Shown: positions 23,955 to 33,419 of the stretch, piece by piece
How positions within the stretch are numbered: position 1 is the first letter of the stretch
How the letters are laid out: every line of letters starts with the position of its first letter
NCBI GenBank assembly: GCA_019695305.1
Contig: JAIBAG010000009.1
Location: 1-64,000 of the forward strand
DNA: 64,000 nt
Direction of reading: 5' to 3'
Origin: a bacterium
GTDB taxonomy: Bacteria; UBA10199; JAIBAG01
The notes under the pieces: generated by a model
Told to the model about the DNA's origin: nothing
What the model saw: the letters and a program-made list of their open reading frames with translations, nothing else
Database searches by the model: none
Made by a program: the position numbers and the translations under genes

Positions 23955-24785
23955 ATGTCTTTTTTAGATACCGAATTATTAAAACAAGCCTCTCTCTTTT
24001 CGTCACTGGCCGATAAAGAAATTAAGGAACTCGCTTTTTTGTTTATGGAAAGCGTGTGCAGCGAGGGCGAAACTTTATTTGAATTTGGCGATACTGGCGA
24101 TACGCTTTACCTCCTTGTGAGTGGCCATGTAGAATTATCGGTACGTGACCACACGGGGCAAAAAGTAATTTTAAAAGTAGCTAATCCCGGCGATTTATTT
24201 GGTGAGCTCTCTCTCATGGACGGCGGCCCCCGCACAGCCACAGCTACGGCACTGGAAGATTGTGTATTAGCTTCCCTCACGCATGATAACTTTATTGCTT
24301 TTTTACAACGAAAACCCGAAGCCGCACTCGATTTATTATCGGTACTTGCCGGTCAAATCCGTCAGGCCAACGATTTAGTACGCGGCCGTGTGGCCCGCAA
24401 TGCCAACGATGAAGCCATCGAAGACTTTACACGCGGCCAAAAACTGGCCAATTTTATCTCCGATTTTAGTGGCAGCATGCCGTTTCTATTTCTTAATGCC
24501 CTCTTTTTTACAGCATGGGTAATAGTAAATCTGGACCTCATCCCTGGCATTCCGGCGTTTGACCCCTATCCGTTTGGTTTTCTCACCATGGCCGTATCGC
24601 TAGAGGCCATCTTTTTAAGCATCTTTGTACTCCTCTCACAAAATATTCAGGCCGCTAAAGATAAAATTAGAAGTGATATTGAATACGAAGTAAATTTAAA
24701 AGCCGAACTGGAAATCACTTACCTGCACGAAAAAGTAGACCGCATGAATGATGAAATTCTTAAGCTGTTGCGCAAAAAGAAATAA
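23955..24785 (+). CDS. Cyclic-nucleotide-binding domain fused to DUF1003 membrane domain
   Basis: 276 residues with AAGGAG as ribosome site. Residues 10-135 form a CRP-type cNMP-binding fold: GETLFEFGDTGDTLYLLVSG, GDLFGELSLMDGGPRTATATA with the phosphate-binding-cassette pattern GELSL...RTATA. Residues 150-265 are DUF1003, with RGQKLANFISDFSGS, two membrane helices (about 178-197 and 208-230) and LSQNIQAAKDKIRSDIEYEVN. The C-terminus is a short Lys-rich coiled coil. It lacks a DNA-binding domain, so it is a membrane-attached sensor or channel-like protein rather than a transcription factor. Function unknown. Confidence 0.88.
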   Translation: MSFLDTELLKQASLFSSLADKEIKELAFLFMESVCSEGETLFEFGDTGDTLYLLVSGHVELSVRDHTGQKVILKVANPGDLFGELSLMDGGPRTATATALEDCVLASLTHDNFIAFLQRKPEAALDLLSVLAGQIRQANDLVRGRVARNANDEAIEDFTRGQKLANFISDFSGSMPFLFLNALFFTAWVIVNLDLIPGIPAFDPYPFGFLTMAVSLEAIFLSIFVLLSQNIQAAKDKIRSDIEYEVNLKAELEITYLHEKVDRMNDEILKLLRKKK

Positions 24786-24833
24786 TATACCCCAGCTCCT
24801 AACGGCCTGAAATGCATTGTTAAATCGATGGCC

Positions 24834-24842
24834 TGTGGATAA
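24834..24842. promoter_or_regulatory. Single perfect DnaA box upstream of glyS
   Basis: TGTGGATAA matches the strict DnaA-box consensus on the minus strand. It lies 47 bases before the chosen glyS start, in an otherwise plain 103-base gap. A single 9-base match can occur by chance, so its role is uncertain. Confidence 0.3.
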
Positions 24843-24888
24843 GTTTTTCTTGACCAATCAGGGGGGCAATGTTACCCACTCACCCCTC

Positions 24889-26214
24889 ATGGCAACTAAT
24901 ATAATGGAAGAAATCGTAAGTTTGGCTAAACGCCGTGGCTTTGTGTTCCAAAGTAGCGAAATCTATGGAGGAATTAACGGTTTTTGGGATTTTGGACCCA
25001 TTGGCGTGCGCCTTCGCAAAAATGTGAAAGATTCGTGGTGGAATGCCATGGTGAATTTTAGGAACGATGTAGTAGGCGTAGATACCTCCATTATTGCGCA
25101 CCCCACAACCTGGAAAGCTTCCGGACATGTTGACTCGTTTTCAGACCCGATGGTGGATTGTAAAAAATGCAAAGGTCGATTTCGCGCCGATCAATTAGCC
25201 GACCAACCCTGCCCCGAACGCCCCAGTAAAAAAGTGGGTGAATGTGGTGGTGAACTGACGGAAGCAAGAGCTTTTAATTTGATGTTTCAAACCTATGTGG
25301 GTGCTAACCAAGAAGCAGCAAGCATTGCCTATTTGCGGCCTGAAACCTGCCAATCTATTTTTACCCAATTTAAAAACGTACTCACTACCTCGCGCCAAAA
25401 AGTGCCTTTTGGCATTGCGCAAATTGGCAAAAGTTTTAGAAACGAAATTACTCCTCGTAACTTTATTTTTCGTTCACGCGAGTTTGAACAAATGGAAATG
25501 GAATTTTTTATTAAACCCGGCCCCGGTGAAGATACCAAATGGTACGAATACTGGAAAAACGAACGCATGAACTGGTTTTTAAGCCTGGGTGTTAAAAAAG
25601 AAAAACTGCGCTTTAGAGAACATGAAAAAGACGAATTAGCGCATTATGCCAAGGGTTGCGTAGACGTGGAATATGAATTCCCCATGGGTTTTAGTGAATT
25701 AGAAGGCATTGCCAACCGCGGTGCGTATGATTTAACGCAACACATGACGCACTCCAAAAAAGATTTTAATATTTTTGATGAAGCCACCAAAGAACGCTAT
25801 GTACCCGCTGTTATTGAGTGCTCGGCCGGTGTGGATCGCACTTTATTAACCGTGCTTTGTGACGCGTTTGATAAAGACACCGTTGGCGGCGAAGAACGCA
25901 TTGTATTGCGTTTTGCGCCCCACATGGCACCCTATACTTTAGGTGTATTCCCGCTTTCCGGCAAACTGTCGGAACCCGCCATGAAACTGGAACAAGATTT
26001 GCGCAAAAAATTTGCAACCGAATATGATGATAGCGGCTCTATTGGCAAGCGCTACCGCCGCCACGATGAAATTGGCACACCTTTTTGTGCCACGTACGAT
26101 TTTGAATCGGAAACCGATAAATGCGTGACTATTCGTGAACGCGACACAACCAAACAAGAAAGAATTTCGATCGATAAGATTGAACAGTTTTTAAATGACA
26201 AATTGAAGAGGTAA
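24889..26214 (+). CDS. glyS: Glycyl-tRNA synthetase, alpha2 (archaeal/eukaryotic-like) type
   Basis: 441 residues from the ATG at 24889; ATG 24904 is also possible, and an upstream TTG is not supported. This class II synthetase charges tRNA-Gly. The motifs are GGINGFWDFGPIGVRLRKN, the zinc-type segment VDCKKCKGRFRADQ, RPETCQSIFTQFKNV (motif 2 region), FRNEITPRNFIFRSREFEQMEMEFF, and motif 3 near IECSAGVDRTLL. The anticodon domain ends the chain. Such single-chain dimers replace the alpha2-beta2 GlyQ/GlyS of most proteobacteria. The TAA stop at 26212-26214 lies inside the left end of repeat family A copy 3. Confidence 0.95.
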   Translation: MATNIMEEIVSLAKRRGFVFQSSEIYGGINGFWDFGPIGVRLRKNVKDSWWNAMVNFRNDVVGVDTSIIAHPTTWKASGHVDSFSDPMVDCKKCKGRFRADQLADQPCPERPSKKVGECGGELTEARAFNLMFQTYVGANQEAASIAYLRPETCQSIFTQFKNVLTTSRQKVPFGIAQIGKSFRNEITPRNFIFRSREFEQMEMEFFIKPGPGEDTKWYEYWKNERMNWFLSLGVKKEKLRFREHEKDELAHYAKGCVDVEYEFPMGFSELEGIANRGAYDLTQHMTHSKKDFNIFDEATKERYVPAVIECSAGVDRTLLTVLCDAFDKDTVGGEERIVLRFAPHMAPYTLGVFPLSGKLSEPAMKLEQDLRKKFATEYDDSGSIGKRYRRHDEIGTPFCATYDFESETDKCVTIRERDTTKQERISIDKIEQFLNDKLKR

Positions 26215-26299
26215 CCCCTCCCGACCTCCCCTTAATCTAAGGGGAGGGGAAAGAAAGCCCTCCTCCCTTAAGTTAAGGGAGGAGACGGAGGTGGGTTAT
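26211..26299. repeat. Palindromic intergenic element, family A copy 3
   Basis: Starts GTAACCCCTCC, ends AGGTGGGTTAT, and has two hairpins: CCTCCCCTTAA/CTAAGGGGAGG (about 26225-26248) and CCTCCCTTAA/GTTAAGGGAGG (about 26261-26283). It contains the glyS stop (TAA in GTAAC) and ends 5 bases before the ppdK ATG. Its GGAGGT is the only Shine-Dalgarno-like sequence available to ppdK. It therefore supplies both the end of one gene and part of the leader of the next. Confidence 0.8.
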
Positions 26300-26304
26300 A
26301 TTTT

Positions 26305-29049
26305 ATGGCAAAAAAGAAAATTAAAAAAACATCCAAACCTAAAAAAGTAGTATCTTCTAACAAAAAAACCTCCAGCAAAAAAATGGTGTATTTTTTTGGC
26401 GGTGGCAAAACCGAAGGCAAAGTAACCATGAAAAACTTGCTGGGTGGCAAAGGTGCTAACTTGTCCGAAATGGTGGGCTTGGGCATTGCCGTTCCTGCCG
26501 GTTTTACCATTACTACCGAAGTGTGTACTGCTTTTTACGCCAACAATAAAAAATACCCTGCCGAACTTCGTAAGCAAGTAGAAGAAGGTTTGGCTAAAAC
26601 CGAAAAAGTGATGAATGCCAAATTTGGCGATGCCGAAAATCCCTTGCTCGTTTCCGTTCGTTCGGGAGCCCGAGTATCTATGCCCGGGATGATGGACACC
26701 ATTTTAAACTTGGGCTTAAACGATACCACTGTGCAAGGTATTATTAAACAAAGCGGTGATGCCCGTTTTGCTTATGACAGCTACCGCCGTTTTGTGCAAA
26801 TGTACTGCAACGTGGTTTTGGGCGTAAAACATTCTAAATTAGAAGACATTATCACCAACATGAAAGCTAAACGCGGTATTAAAGAAGACACCGACGTAAA
26901 GGCCGATGATTGGAAACAGATTGTTAAAGAATTTAAAGAACGCATTTTATCCATTACTGGCAAACCCTTTCCGGAAGATCCCAAAGAACAACTCTGGGGT
27001 GCTATTGGCGCTGTATTTAGTTCATGGATGGTTCCCAGGGCCATTGAATACCGCCGTATTTATGGCATTCCCGAAGAATGGGGAACTGCTGTTAACGTAC
27101 AGTCGATGGTGTACGGCAACATGGGTAACGATTGTGCTACAGGCGTTGCCTTTACCCGCGATCCTGCCACCGGCGAAAAAGTATTTTTTGGTGAATACCT
27201 TATTAACGCCCAGGGCGAAGATGTGGTGGCCGGCATTCGTACACCTCAGCCTATCAACATTATTGGTAAACAAAGAAGCGGCGTAAACTTGCCTTCCATG
27301 GAAGAAACATTGCCCGAATGTTATCAGGCACTGGTTAAAATTTATAAAAAACTCGAAGCACATTATAAAGACATGCAAGATATTGAGTTTACCATCCAAA
27401 AAGGCAAAGTGTGGATGTTGCAAACTCGCAATGGCAAACGCACAGCCCAGGCTCAGGTTAAAATTGCAGTAGACATGGCCAAAGAAAAACTCATCACAAA
27501 GGAAACAGCCATCTTGCGCGTTGATCCTGCAGCCCTCGATCAGCTGTTGCACCCTACTATTGATCCTAAGGCTAAAAAGAATGTAGTAGCCAAAGGCTTA
27601 CCCGCTTCTCCCGGTGCCGCTACAGGTATGGTGGTATTTACTGCCGATAAAGCTGTTGAACTTGCAGCCGAAAAAGTAATTTTAGTACGCGAAGAAACGT
27701 CTCCCGAAGATATTCACGGCATGAACGTAGCCCAGGGTATTTTAACAGCCCGTGGCGGCATGACAAGCCACGCCGCAGTGGTAGCTCGCGGTATGGGGAA
27801 ATGCTGTGTAGCCGGTTGCGGCGATATTCATGTGGATGCCGAGAAAAAAGAATTTCATGTAGCGAACCAGGTTGTACGCGAAGGCGATTGGATTACACTG
27901 AACGGTTCAACAGGTGAAGTAATGTTGGGTAAAGTAGATACCATTGAGCCTCAACTTTCCGGCGATTTTGGCATTATTATGAAATGGGCCGACGAGTTCC
28001 GCCAGCTCAATGTACGCACTAATGCCGATACGCCTCACGATAGTAAAGTGGCCCGTAGTTTTGGTGCTGAAGGTATTGGTTTGTGCCGCACCGAGCACAT
28101 GTTTTTTGAAAGCGACCGTATTGATGCCGTGCGTGAAATGATTTTGGCCGATAGCACCGAAGGTCGTAAAAAACCCTTGGCTAAAATTTTACCCATGCAA
28201 CGCGGCGACTTTAAGGGCATTTTCCGTGAAATGAAAGGGCTACCGGTAACCATCCGCTTGCTCGACCCTCCTCTTCACGAATTTTTGCCTCACACCGATG
28301 AAGATATTAACGATTTGGCTCAAAAAATTGGTGTGGATGCCATTATTCTTAAACGCAAAAATGCAACCTTGCATGAATTTAACCCCATGCTGGGTCACCG
28401 TGGTTGCCGTTTAGCTATTACCTTCCCTGAAATTTACGATATGCAAGTACGCGCCATTATGGAAGCAGCTTGCGAACTGGTCATTGAAGAAAATTTTAAA
28501 ATTATTCCCGAAATCATGATTCCCTTAGTAGGTCATGTGAAAGAATTGGCTATTTTACGCAACAACGCCATCCGCGTTTGCGAAGAAGTGCTGAAAGAAA
28601 AGGGTGTAAAAATTAAGTACCTCATTGGTACCATGATTGAGTTACCCCGTGCGGCTATTACAGCCGATGAAATTGCCCAAGAGGCCGAGTTTTTTAGCTA
28701 TGGCACCAACGACTTAACCCAAACTGCTTTGGGTATTTCTCGCGACGATGCTCAAAAATTTTTACCGGCCTACGTGGAACAAAAAATTTACAAGACCGAC
28801 CCGTTTGTATCCCTCGATCAATCAGGTGTGGGCCAGTTGATCAAAATTGGTGCTGAAAAAGGTAGATCTACCCGTCCCGATATTAAACTAGGGATTTGCG
28901 GGGAACATGGCGGCGATCCCGAATCGGTTATTTTTTGCCATGGTGCAGGGCTCGATTATGTGAGCTGTTCTCCCTACCGTGTGCCTATTGCCCGCTTGGC
29001 TGCAGCCCATGCGGCCTTAAAAAACCCACGGAAAATGAAGAAGAAATAA
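26305..29049 (+). CDS. ppdK: Pyruvate, phosphate dikinase
   Basis: 914 residues. It interconverts pyruvate, ATP and phosphate with PEP, AMP and pyrophosphate at the centre of carbon flux. The N-terminal ATP-grasp domain has GGKGANLSEM and VSVRSGARVSMPGMMDT. The phosphohistidine domain carries the swivelling His in GGMTSHAAVVARGMGKCCV. The C-terminal PEP/pyruvate TIM barrel has GLCRTEHMFF, IMIPLVGHVKEL and the catalytic Cys in GICGEHGGDP. An unusual 26-residue Lys/Ser-rich tail precedes the core start MVYFFGGGK. A start at 26383 would remove it but has no ribosome site. A strong terminator follows. Confidence 0.97.
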   Translation: MAKKKIKKTSKPKKVVSSNKKTSSKKMVYFFGGGKTEGKVTMKNLLGGKGANLSEMVGLGIAVPAGFTITTEVCTAFYANNKKYPAELRKQVEEGLAKTEKVMNAKFGDAENPLLVSVRSGARVSMPGMMDTILNLGLNDTTVQGIIKQSGDARFAYDSYRRFVQMYCNVVLGVKHSKLEDIITNMKAKRGIKEDTDVKADDWKQIVKEFKERILSITGKPFPEDPKEQLWGAIGAVFSSWMVPRAIEYRRIYGIPEEWGTAVNVQSMVYGNMGNDCATGVAFTRDPATGEKVFFGEYLINAQGEDVVAGIRTPQPINIIGKQRSGVNLPSMEETLPECYQALVKIYKKLEAHYKDMQDIEFTIQKGKVWMLQTRNGKRTAQAQVKIAVDMAKEKLITKETAILRVDPAALDQLLHPTIDPKAKKNVVAKGLPASPGAATGMVVFTADKAVELAAEKVILVREETSPEDIHGMNVAQGILTARGGMTSHAAVVARGMGKCCVAGCGDIHVDAEKKEFHVANQVVREGDWITLNGSTGEVMLGKVDTIEPQLSGDFGIIMKWADEFRQLNVRTNADTPHDSKVARSFGAEGIGLCRTEHMFFESDRIDAVREMILADSTEGRKKPLAKILPMQRGDFKGIFREMKGLPVTIRLLDPPLHEFLPHTDEDINDLAQKIGVDAIILKRKNATLHEFNPMLGHRGCRLAITFPEIYDMQVRAIMEAACELVIEENFKIIPEIMIPLVGHVKELAILRNNAIRVCEEVLKEKGVKIKYLIGTMIELPRAAITADEIAQEAEFFSYGTNDLTQTALGISRDDAQKFLPAYVEQKIYKTDPFVSLDQSGVGQLIKIGAEKGRSTRPDIKLGICGEHGGDPESVIFCHGAGLDYVSCSPYRVPIARLAAAHAALKNPRKMKKK

Positions 29050-29057
29050 AACTTCCA

Positions 29058-29083
29058 GGCCCCTGAAAAGGGGCCTTTTTTTT
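29058..29083 (+). terminator. Rho-independent terminator of ppdK
   Basis: GGCCCC (29058-29063) pairs perfectly with GGGGCC (29070-29075) around a 6-base loop, followed by eight T residues. It lies 9 bases after the ppdK stop, and closes that transcript before marC. Confidence 0.93.
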
Positions 29084-29109
29084 GCCCTCTCCCGTGCTAC
29101 AATAGAGGC

Positions 29110-29703
29110 ATGGATTTTGTAACTCATTTACTGCTTGCCTTTATCCCTCTTTTTGTAGCGGCCGATCCAGTAGGACTAGCCGCTATGTTTGCCGCCATGA
29201 CACGACACATGACCGAAGACCAAGCGCGCAAAGTAGCTATTCAGGCTGTATTTACAGCCTTTGGCGTGGGGCTTGGTTTTATGTTTTTAGGGCAAGCTAT
29301 TTTTAGTGTGGTAGGCATTACCGTGGGCGATTTTCAAATTGCGGGCGGCTTGGTACTTTTCTTTTTATCGGCGCAGGATCTTTTAGGTTATACGCATGCT
29401 CCTACCGAAGATCGTGATGATATCGCGATTGTGCCCCTAGGCATGCCGCTCATTGCGGGTCCTGCCATGATTACAGCTCTTTTATCGCTTTCTAAAACTG
29501 TTGGGCTATTCCCCACTCTTACTGCCTTAACCGCAATTATGATGCTTACAGCGCTGCTTTTTATTAAAAGCCGCCTTCTTAAAAAAATAATAGGCGTTAA
29601 GGGACTAAAAGCCTTTTCTAAAATCATTCATTTGCTTTTGATTGCCATTGCCGTGAACATGATACGCCATGGTATTGAAAACTTCATCCGCCAAACACCG
29701 TAA
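29110..29703 (+). CDS. marC: MarC family (UPF0056) membrane protein
   Basis: 197 residues, six hydrophobic segments, the normal MarC length. Signatures are FIPLFVAADPVGLAAMF near the N-terminus, the Gly-rich third helix FQIAGGLVLFFLSAQDLL, and PLGMPLIAGPAMITALLSLS. MarC proteins are inner-membrane proteins whose role is unproven; the old link to multiple antibiotic resistance has been doubted. It begins 27 bases after the ppdK terminator, so it needs its own promoter in that short stretch. Confidence 0.9.
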   Translation: MDFVTHLLLAFIPLFVAADPVGLAAMFAAMTRHMTEDQARKVAIQAVFTAFGVGLGFMFLGQAIFSVVGITVGDFQIAGGLVLFFLSAQDLLGYTHAPTEDRDDIAIVPLGMPLIAGPAMITALLSLSKTVGLFPTLTALTAIMMLTALLFIKSRLLKKIIGVKGLKAFSKIIHLLLIAIAVNMIRHGIENFIRQTP

Positions 29704-29761
29704 CTAATTAGATTAAAAAACAATTGTAAAAGCCTCTAAAATTATCTATGCCTGATCTCTC

Positions 29762-30910
29762 ATGAAGCACTTCAAAACAGGCGTTTTGGTTTTTACACTT
29801 TTTACGGCAGTGGCATGTACCAAAAGCAGCGATATTTTTCCGGACGTACCGGTAGATGTAACCGCCGATGATTTTGAAATTCCTAACCCCATTGCCATTA
29901 TTAACGACACCGTTAACACTCAACTTATTGTTGTTAATTCTAACGTCGATTTCTTTTTTGATGGTGGCTCTATAACCACTTTTGACGTCGATGGCACCGA
30001 CCCCGATAATCCGGTTTTAACTCCTACAGCCGCTTTGGCTACCGCCAACTATGCAGGAAATGTTGTATTTGATGGTGCCAGTCTTTATGTCCCCTTTCGC
30101 GAACATGCTGAAGATGATGAAGAATCAGACCGTTTAGCCAAATATACTATTGGATCAGCCTCTATTACATTAGATACCGAAACCACCACTGCCAAAAACC
30201 CTTTTGGTATTGCCCTTTCTGCGGGCGGTTTGTTAACGGTAGTATGTGATAACGAACTCGATATTTATAACACCTCGCTTGAAATTCAAAACACGGTAGA
30301 TTTAACAACAGCCGATGATGCCGGTCTTGCTGATGCTACGGCTCTGTATGTTGAAAACGTAGCCATTGATGATGCCAATAACCGTGCTTACATTACCAAC
30401 CGATCTGATCGTATGTTTGTAGTGAGTTTAGATACCAATGCCATTACCCATGTAATAGACGGCCCTGAAAATTCCCGTTTTATTGTAAACGATGGTTCCA
30501 ATTTTTATGTTACCGATGGTAACGATGCCTCCCTCTGGATTCTAGACCCAACTCTACTCCCAGCAGCAGCCGATCCTGTAGAAGTAGTTGATGATTCCGA
30601 AGTGTTTGTAGACGTTATGGACTTAGGTGCTGCTCCCAATGGGATTTTAGTAGATACCGCAACTAACCGCATTTACGCCACCAATTCTAACGATAAAACT
30701 CTATCGGTTTTTGATTTAACCACACATAACGAATTGGCCCGTATTTCGCTGGATGAAGACGATACCGATTTAGATGATGTGAGATTTCCACTAGCCCTTG
30801 CAACTGGCACTTTTGATGGTACCGATTATATTTTTGTATCAGGTTTTGAAACCAACAATATTGCTGTTATTCGATCGGATACTCTAAAATTGGTAGCTGT
30901 TTACGAATAA
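29762..30910 (+). CDS. Lipoprotein with YVTN-like beta-propeller
   Basis: 382 residues. A lipoprotein signal (MKHFKTGVLVFTLFTAVAC) has its lipid-modified Cys at 19. The rest shows repeating blades of about 45 residues with D-x-x-x-N-R-A-Y/I-Y-I-T-N style motifs (DDANNRAYITNRSDRMFVVS, DTATNRIYATNSNDKTLSVF). This is typical of seven-bladed YVTN/NHL propellers. It is rich in Asp and Thr. It is the first of two tandem paralogues, 8 bases before the next. Such proteins bind partners on the outer face of the cell; no ligand is visible. Confidence 0.82.
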   Translation: MKHFKTGVLVFTLFTAVACTKSSDIFPDVPVDVTADDFEIPNPIAIINDTVNTQLIVVNSNVDFFFDGGSITTFDVDGTDPDNPVLTPTAALATANYAGNVVFDGASLYVPFREHAEDDEESDRLAKYTIGSASITLDTETTTAKNPFGIALSAGGLLTVVCDNELDIYNTSLEIQNTVDLTTADDAGLADATALYVENVAIDDANNRAYITNRSDRMFVVSLDTNAITHVIDGPENSRFIVNDGSNFYVTDGNDASLWILDPTLLPAAADPVEVVDDSEVFVDVMDLGAAPNGILVDTATNRIYATNSNDKTLSVFDLTTHNELARISLDEDDTDLDDVRFPLALATGTFDGTDYIFVSGFETNNIAVIRSDTLKLVAVYE

Positions 30911-30918
30911 CAAAAGAT

Positions 30919-32070
30919 ATGAAAAAACTTACACTCTTGAGCACTTTTTTGTTTTTTACAGCCTGCGCCGGCAGCGGGGGTGATGGTATTTTTTTGGAAC
31001 CTGCTTCTTTAGCTGTTGATTCAACCAATAGTCGTGTTTTTGTACTTGAAAATGAAGGACGTCTTATTGCTGTTGATGCCACAAATCAAGATGACATTGG
31101 TGATCAGCCTCGTATTTCCAGAAAACGTAACGCAGATATACACGATTTACTCCCTTCGTCTCCCGCCCATACGGCTGTTTATAGCGACGGAACCACATCA
31201 CGCCTGTTTATTAGTGGGGCCATTGCTAACGATGAAGGTAATTTAGTGACAAACCGCATTACAGTTTTGGATTTTGATGGCACTACTTTCTCCATCTCTG
31301 GCATATCTCCCATTACCGTGGATGATGGCAATGATGGCACAACGGATACCGATGATGTATTAGGTGATTTAGTTGTCGATCAAGCAAATGGTCTTTTATA
31401 TGTAAGTAATGTTTCTAACGGAAATCTTTTTGTTTATAACACAAGCGATGGAACAGAAGATGTAGCTGCTATTGCTATTGGCGGCGAACCCAATCAGATG
31501 AGTTTAGATAATGACCGTTTGTATATTGCCAACACCTCAACGGTAGAAGCTGAACAGGTCATTACCGTTGTCAATACAGTCGACAATAGCCTTACCGAAA
31601 TTGATTTAGATGCTCCTACAAGTGATGTGAGTGTATCTACAAACGATGCTGGCACTATAATGTTAGCCACACAATCCTCCGGCGGGCAAAAAGTTTTTGT
31701 GCGCTTGGTTGATACCGCTACCTATGCAGCATCAACAGCCATAAGCGCAGGAGATGATTCGGCTCAAGATGGCGAATTGGTAAGCGGGTTGGGGTTAACA
31801 TCAACCGTGGGTGGCGTTATTGTGGTATCAAACGGCACCAGTCTGTTTGGATATGTGGGTCAAGCCGATGGCGATGCAGCCTTTATTAGTTTTGCCAACG
31901 ATCTCTCTTCATTTACAACCACTTCGCTTATTTCATCCACTAGTGTTTTAGAACAACCGGTTGTGTATGCCGATGGCAGCACGGATGCAATCGTGTATAT
32001 GCTCGCCACTTCTTCTGGCGATTTGGTATGGGTAGATGCTGGAGATAACGGCTTAGATGCGCGCTTTTAA
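30919..32070 (+). CDS. Lipoprotein with beta-propeller, second paralogue
   Basis: 383 residues with the lipobox FFTAC (Cys at 16). Blade-like repeats are again clear (LAVDSTNSRVFVLENEGRLI, VVDQANGLLYVSNVSNGNLF, LDNDRLYIANTS). Spacing and style match the preceding gene, so the two arose by tandem duplication and probably act together. A Ser/Gly-rich segment follows the lipid-modified Cys. The stop overlaps by 4 bases the stop of the convergent DUF3999 gene. Confidence 0.8.
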   Translation: MKKLTLLSTFLFFTACAGSGGDGIFLEPASLAVDSTNSRVFVLENEGRLIAVDATNQDDIGDQPRISRKRNADIHDLLPSSPAHTAVYSDGTTSRLFISGAIANDEGNLVTNRITVLDFDGTTFSISGISPITVDDGNDGTTDTDDVLGDLVVDQANGLLYVSNVSNGNLFVYNTSDGTEDVAAIAIGGEPNQMSLDNDRLYIANTSTVEAEQVITVVNTVDNSLTEIDLDAPTSDVSVSTNDAGTIMLATQSSGGQKVFVRLVDTATYAASTAISAGDDSAQDGELVSGLGLTSTVGGVIVVSNGTSLFGYVGQADGDAAFISFANDLSSFTTTSLISSTSVLEQPVVYADGSTDAIVYMLATSSGDLVWVDAGDNGLDARF

Positions 32071-33419
32071 CCTTTCATTTCTTTTAACAAACTACGGCTC
32101 ATCCAAAATAAAAATAAAACGCCCGCTATAAGTGCTCCCCAGAGTATTCTTTGAGCACCCACTTTTTTATCGGATACTACTGGCATTAACAATTTATCGG
32201 GACCCCCTAAATCTATTTTTTCTCCAATAATAGCCGTACCATAATTTTGTTTACCCAAGGTCACATTGGGTGTCCCTAACACATTTTCAACCTTAAATGT
32301 TGCGGGTTCAACAATAGCCGAGCCAAAGGCTAAAGTAAAAGGACCATTCCCTTGAGCTAAAAATACGAGATCATGCGGGTAATATCCCAACTCCAGTTCA
32401 ACATCACCCGAACCTACTCCTCCTTCTTTTTCTGTAAATTCCACAATAAAATATCTGCCTCGAGCAAGCCTCTCAAAAGCTTGAGTTTTCGAATAAACAG
32501 CCTCTCCCTTCTCTGCCAGCTTAAAAGCAAACCCGCTAGCCAGATAAAATCCATCTGGCTTCCAGTCTTTACCAGAAGCGTAAAGCAAATAAGGAACCAC
32601 TGTATTATTTTGTGGCAAATTGATTTTTACATTATACCAGGGATAAGCGCCGCCCATATCAAAGCCATAGCGGTTGTCGCCCAGCTTTATACCCTTTATG
32701 CGAACTCTCTTTGCGTCCTGCAAATAACTCTCACCCGGCTTTTTAAACAAAACCTGCTTTAAATCAAAAATAGGTTTTTCATCGTGAAATATAATTCTGT
32801 AGTATTTATATTTGTCACTTCTTGCCGATAAATCAATTTCTCGCTGCTCCAAAACATGCTCACCTTGTTGCATCATCGCTAAAGCTTCAGTGTCCGACAA
32901 CGTAAACCAACTACTTAAATTATCACTCCCTTCTACACTCACAAGAGTCATAAAAACAGCACTGGGGCTATCCCATTTTAAAATAATTTTTTCCGGGCTA
33001 AAATCTAACTGTGAAGCATCTATTAAAAACCCCACCCTTTTTTTATCGCCAGTAACTGCAGCATTTTTGGTTTTAGTTTTTAAAATCCCCTTAAAATATT
33101 CAATTTCCATTTCATTACCTTGTTCTACATCAAGGGGATAAAAAGAAAGATTCGTAAACACTTCTTTTCCTAAAACACTTTTCTGACCCGATACAAGAGT
33201 ATGTGGCACAACAAGACTTTCTCCATTAAAAACCCGCATATCACCCCATTCGCCATTTACCGTGCTTTGATAAACTGTATCAGGTAATTCCATTTTATTA
33301 AGTGAGGCTTGCGCATCTACATCAAGCTTATACCCATAAGCAAAATCTTGCGGCACCGGAACAGCAGCACGCAGTGGCAATGACCATAAAAGAATGGATA
33401 CAAGTAATATTTTATACAT
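32067..33419 (-). CDS. DUF3999-family exported protein
   Basis: 450 residues. A signal peptide (about 1-18, LRA/AV) is followed by a large beta-rich periplasmic part, and a single membrane helix near the C-terminus (RILWGALIAGVLFLFWMSRSLL). The order DFAYGYKLDVDAQASLNKMELPD and EREIDLSARSDKYKYYRI fits the DUF3999 family. A perfect GGAGG lies before the ATG. Its start overlaps the stop of the DUF2339 gene by 8 bases. The pair is conserved in many proteobacteria and presumably forms one envelope complex of unknown role. Confidence 0.82.
   Translation of the reverse strand: MYKILLVSILLWSLPLRAAVPVPQDFAYGYKLDVDAQASLNKMELPDTVYQSTVNGEWGDMRVFNGESLVVPHTLVSGQKSVLGKEVFTNLSFYPLDVEQGNEMEIEYFKGILKTKTKNAAVTGDKKRVGFLIDASQLDFSPEKIILKWDSPSAVFMTLVSVEGSDNLSSWFTLSDTEALAMMQQGEHVLEQREIDLSARSDKYKYYRIIFHDEKPIFDLKQVLFKKPGESYLQDAKRVRIKGIKLGDNRYGFDMGGAYPWYNVKINLPQNNTVVPYLLYASGKDWKPDGFYLASGFAFKLAEKGEAVYSKTQAFERLARGRYFIVEFTEKEGGVGSGDVELELGYYPHDLVFLAQGNGPFTLAFGSAIVEPATFKVENVLGTPNVTLGKQNYGTAIIGEKIDLGGPDKLLMPVVSDKKVGAQRILWGALIAGVLFLFWMSRSLLKEMKG

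Noticed and set aside
24817-24888. Longer GlyRS N-terminus from a TTG
   Set aside because: It would translate the DnaA-box region. ATG codons at 24889 and 24904 fit the family start.
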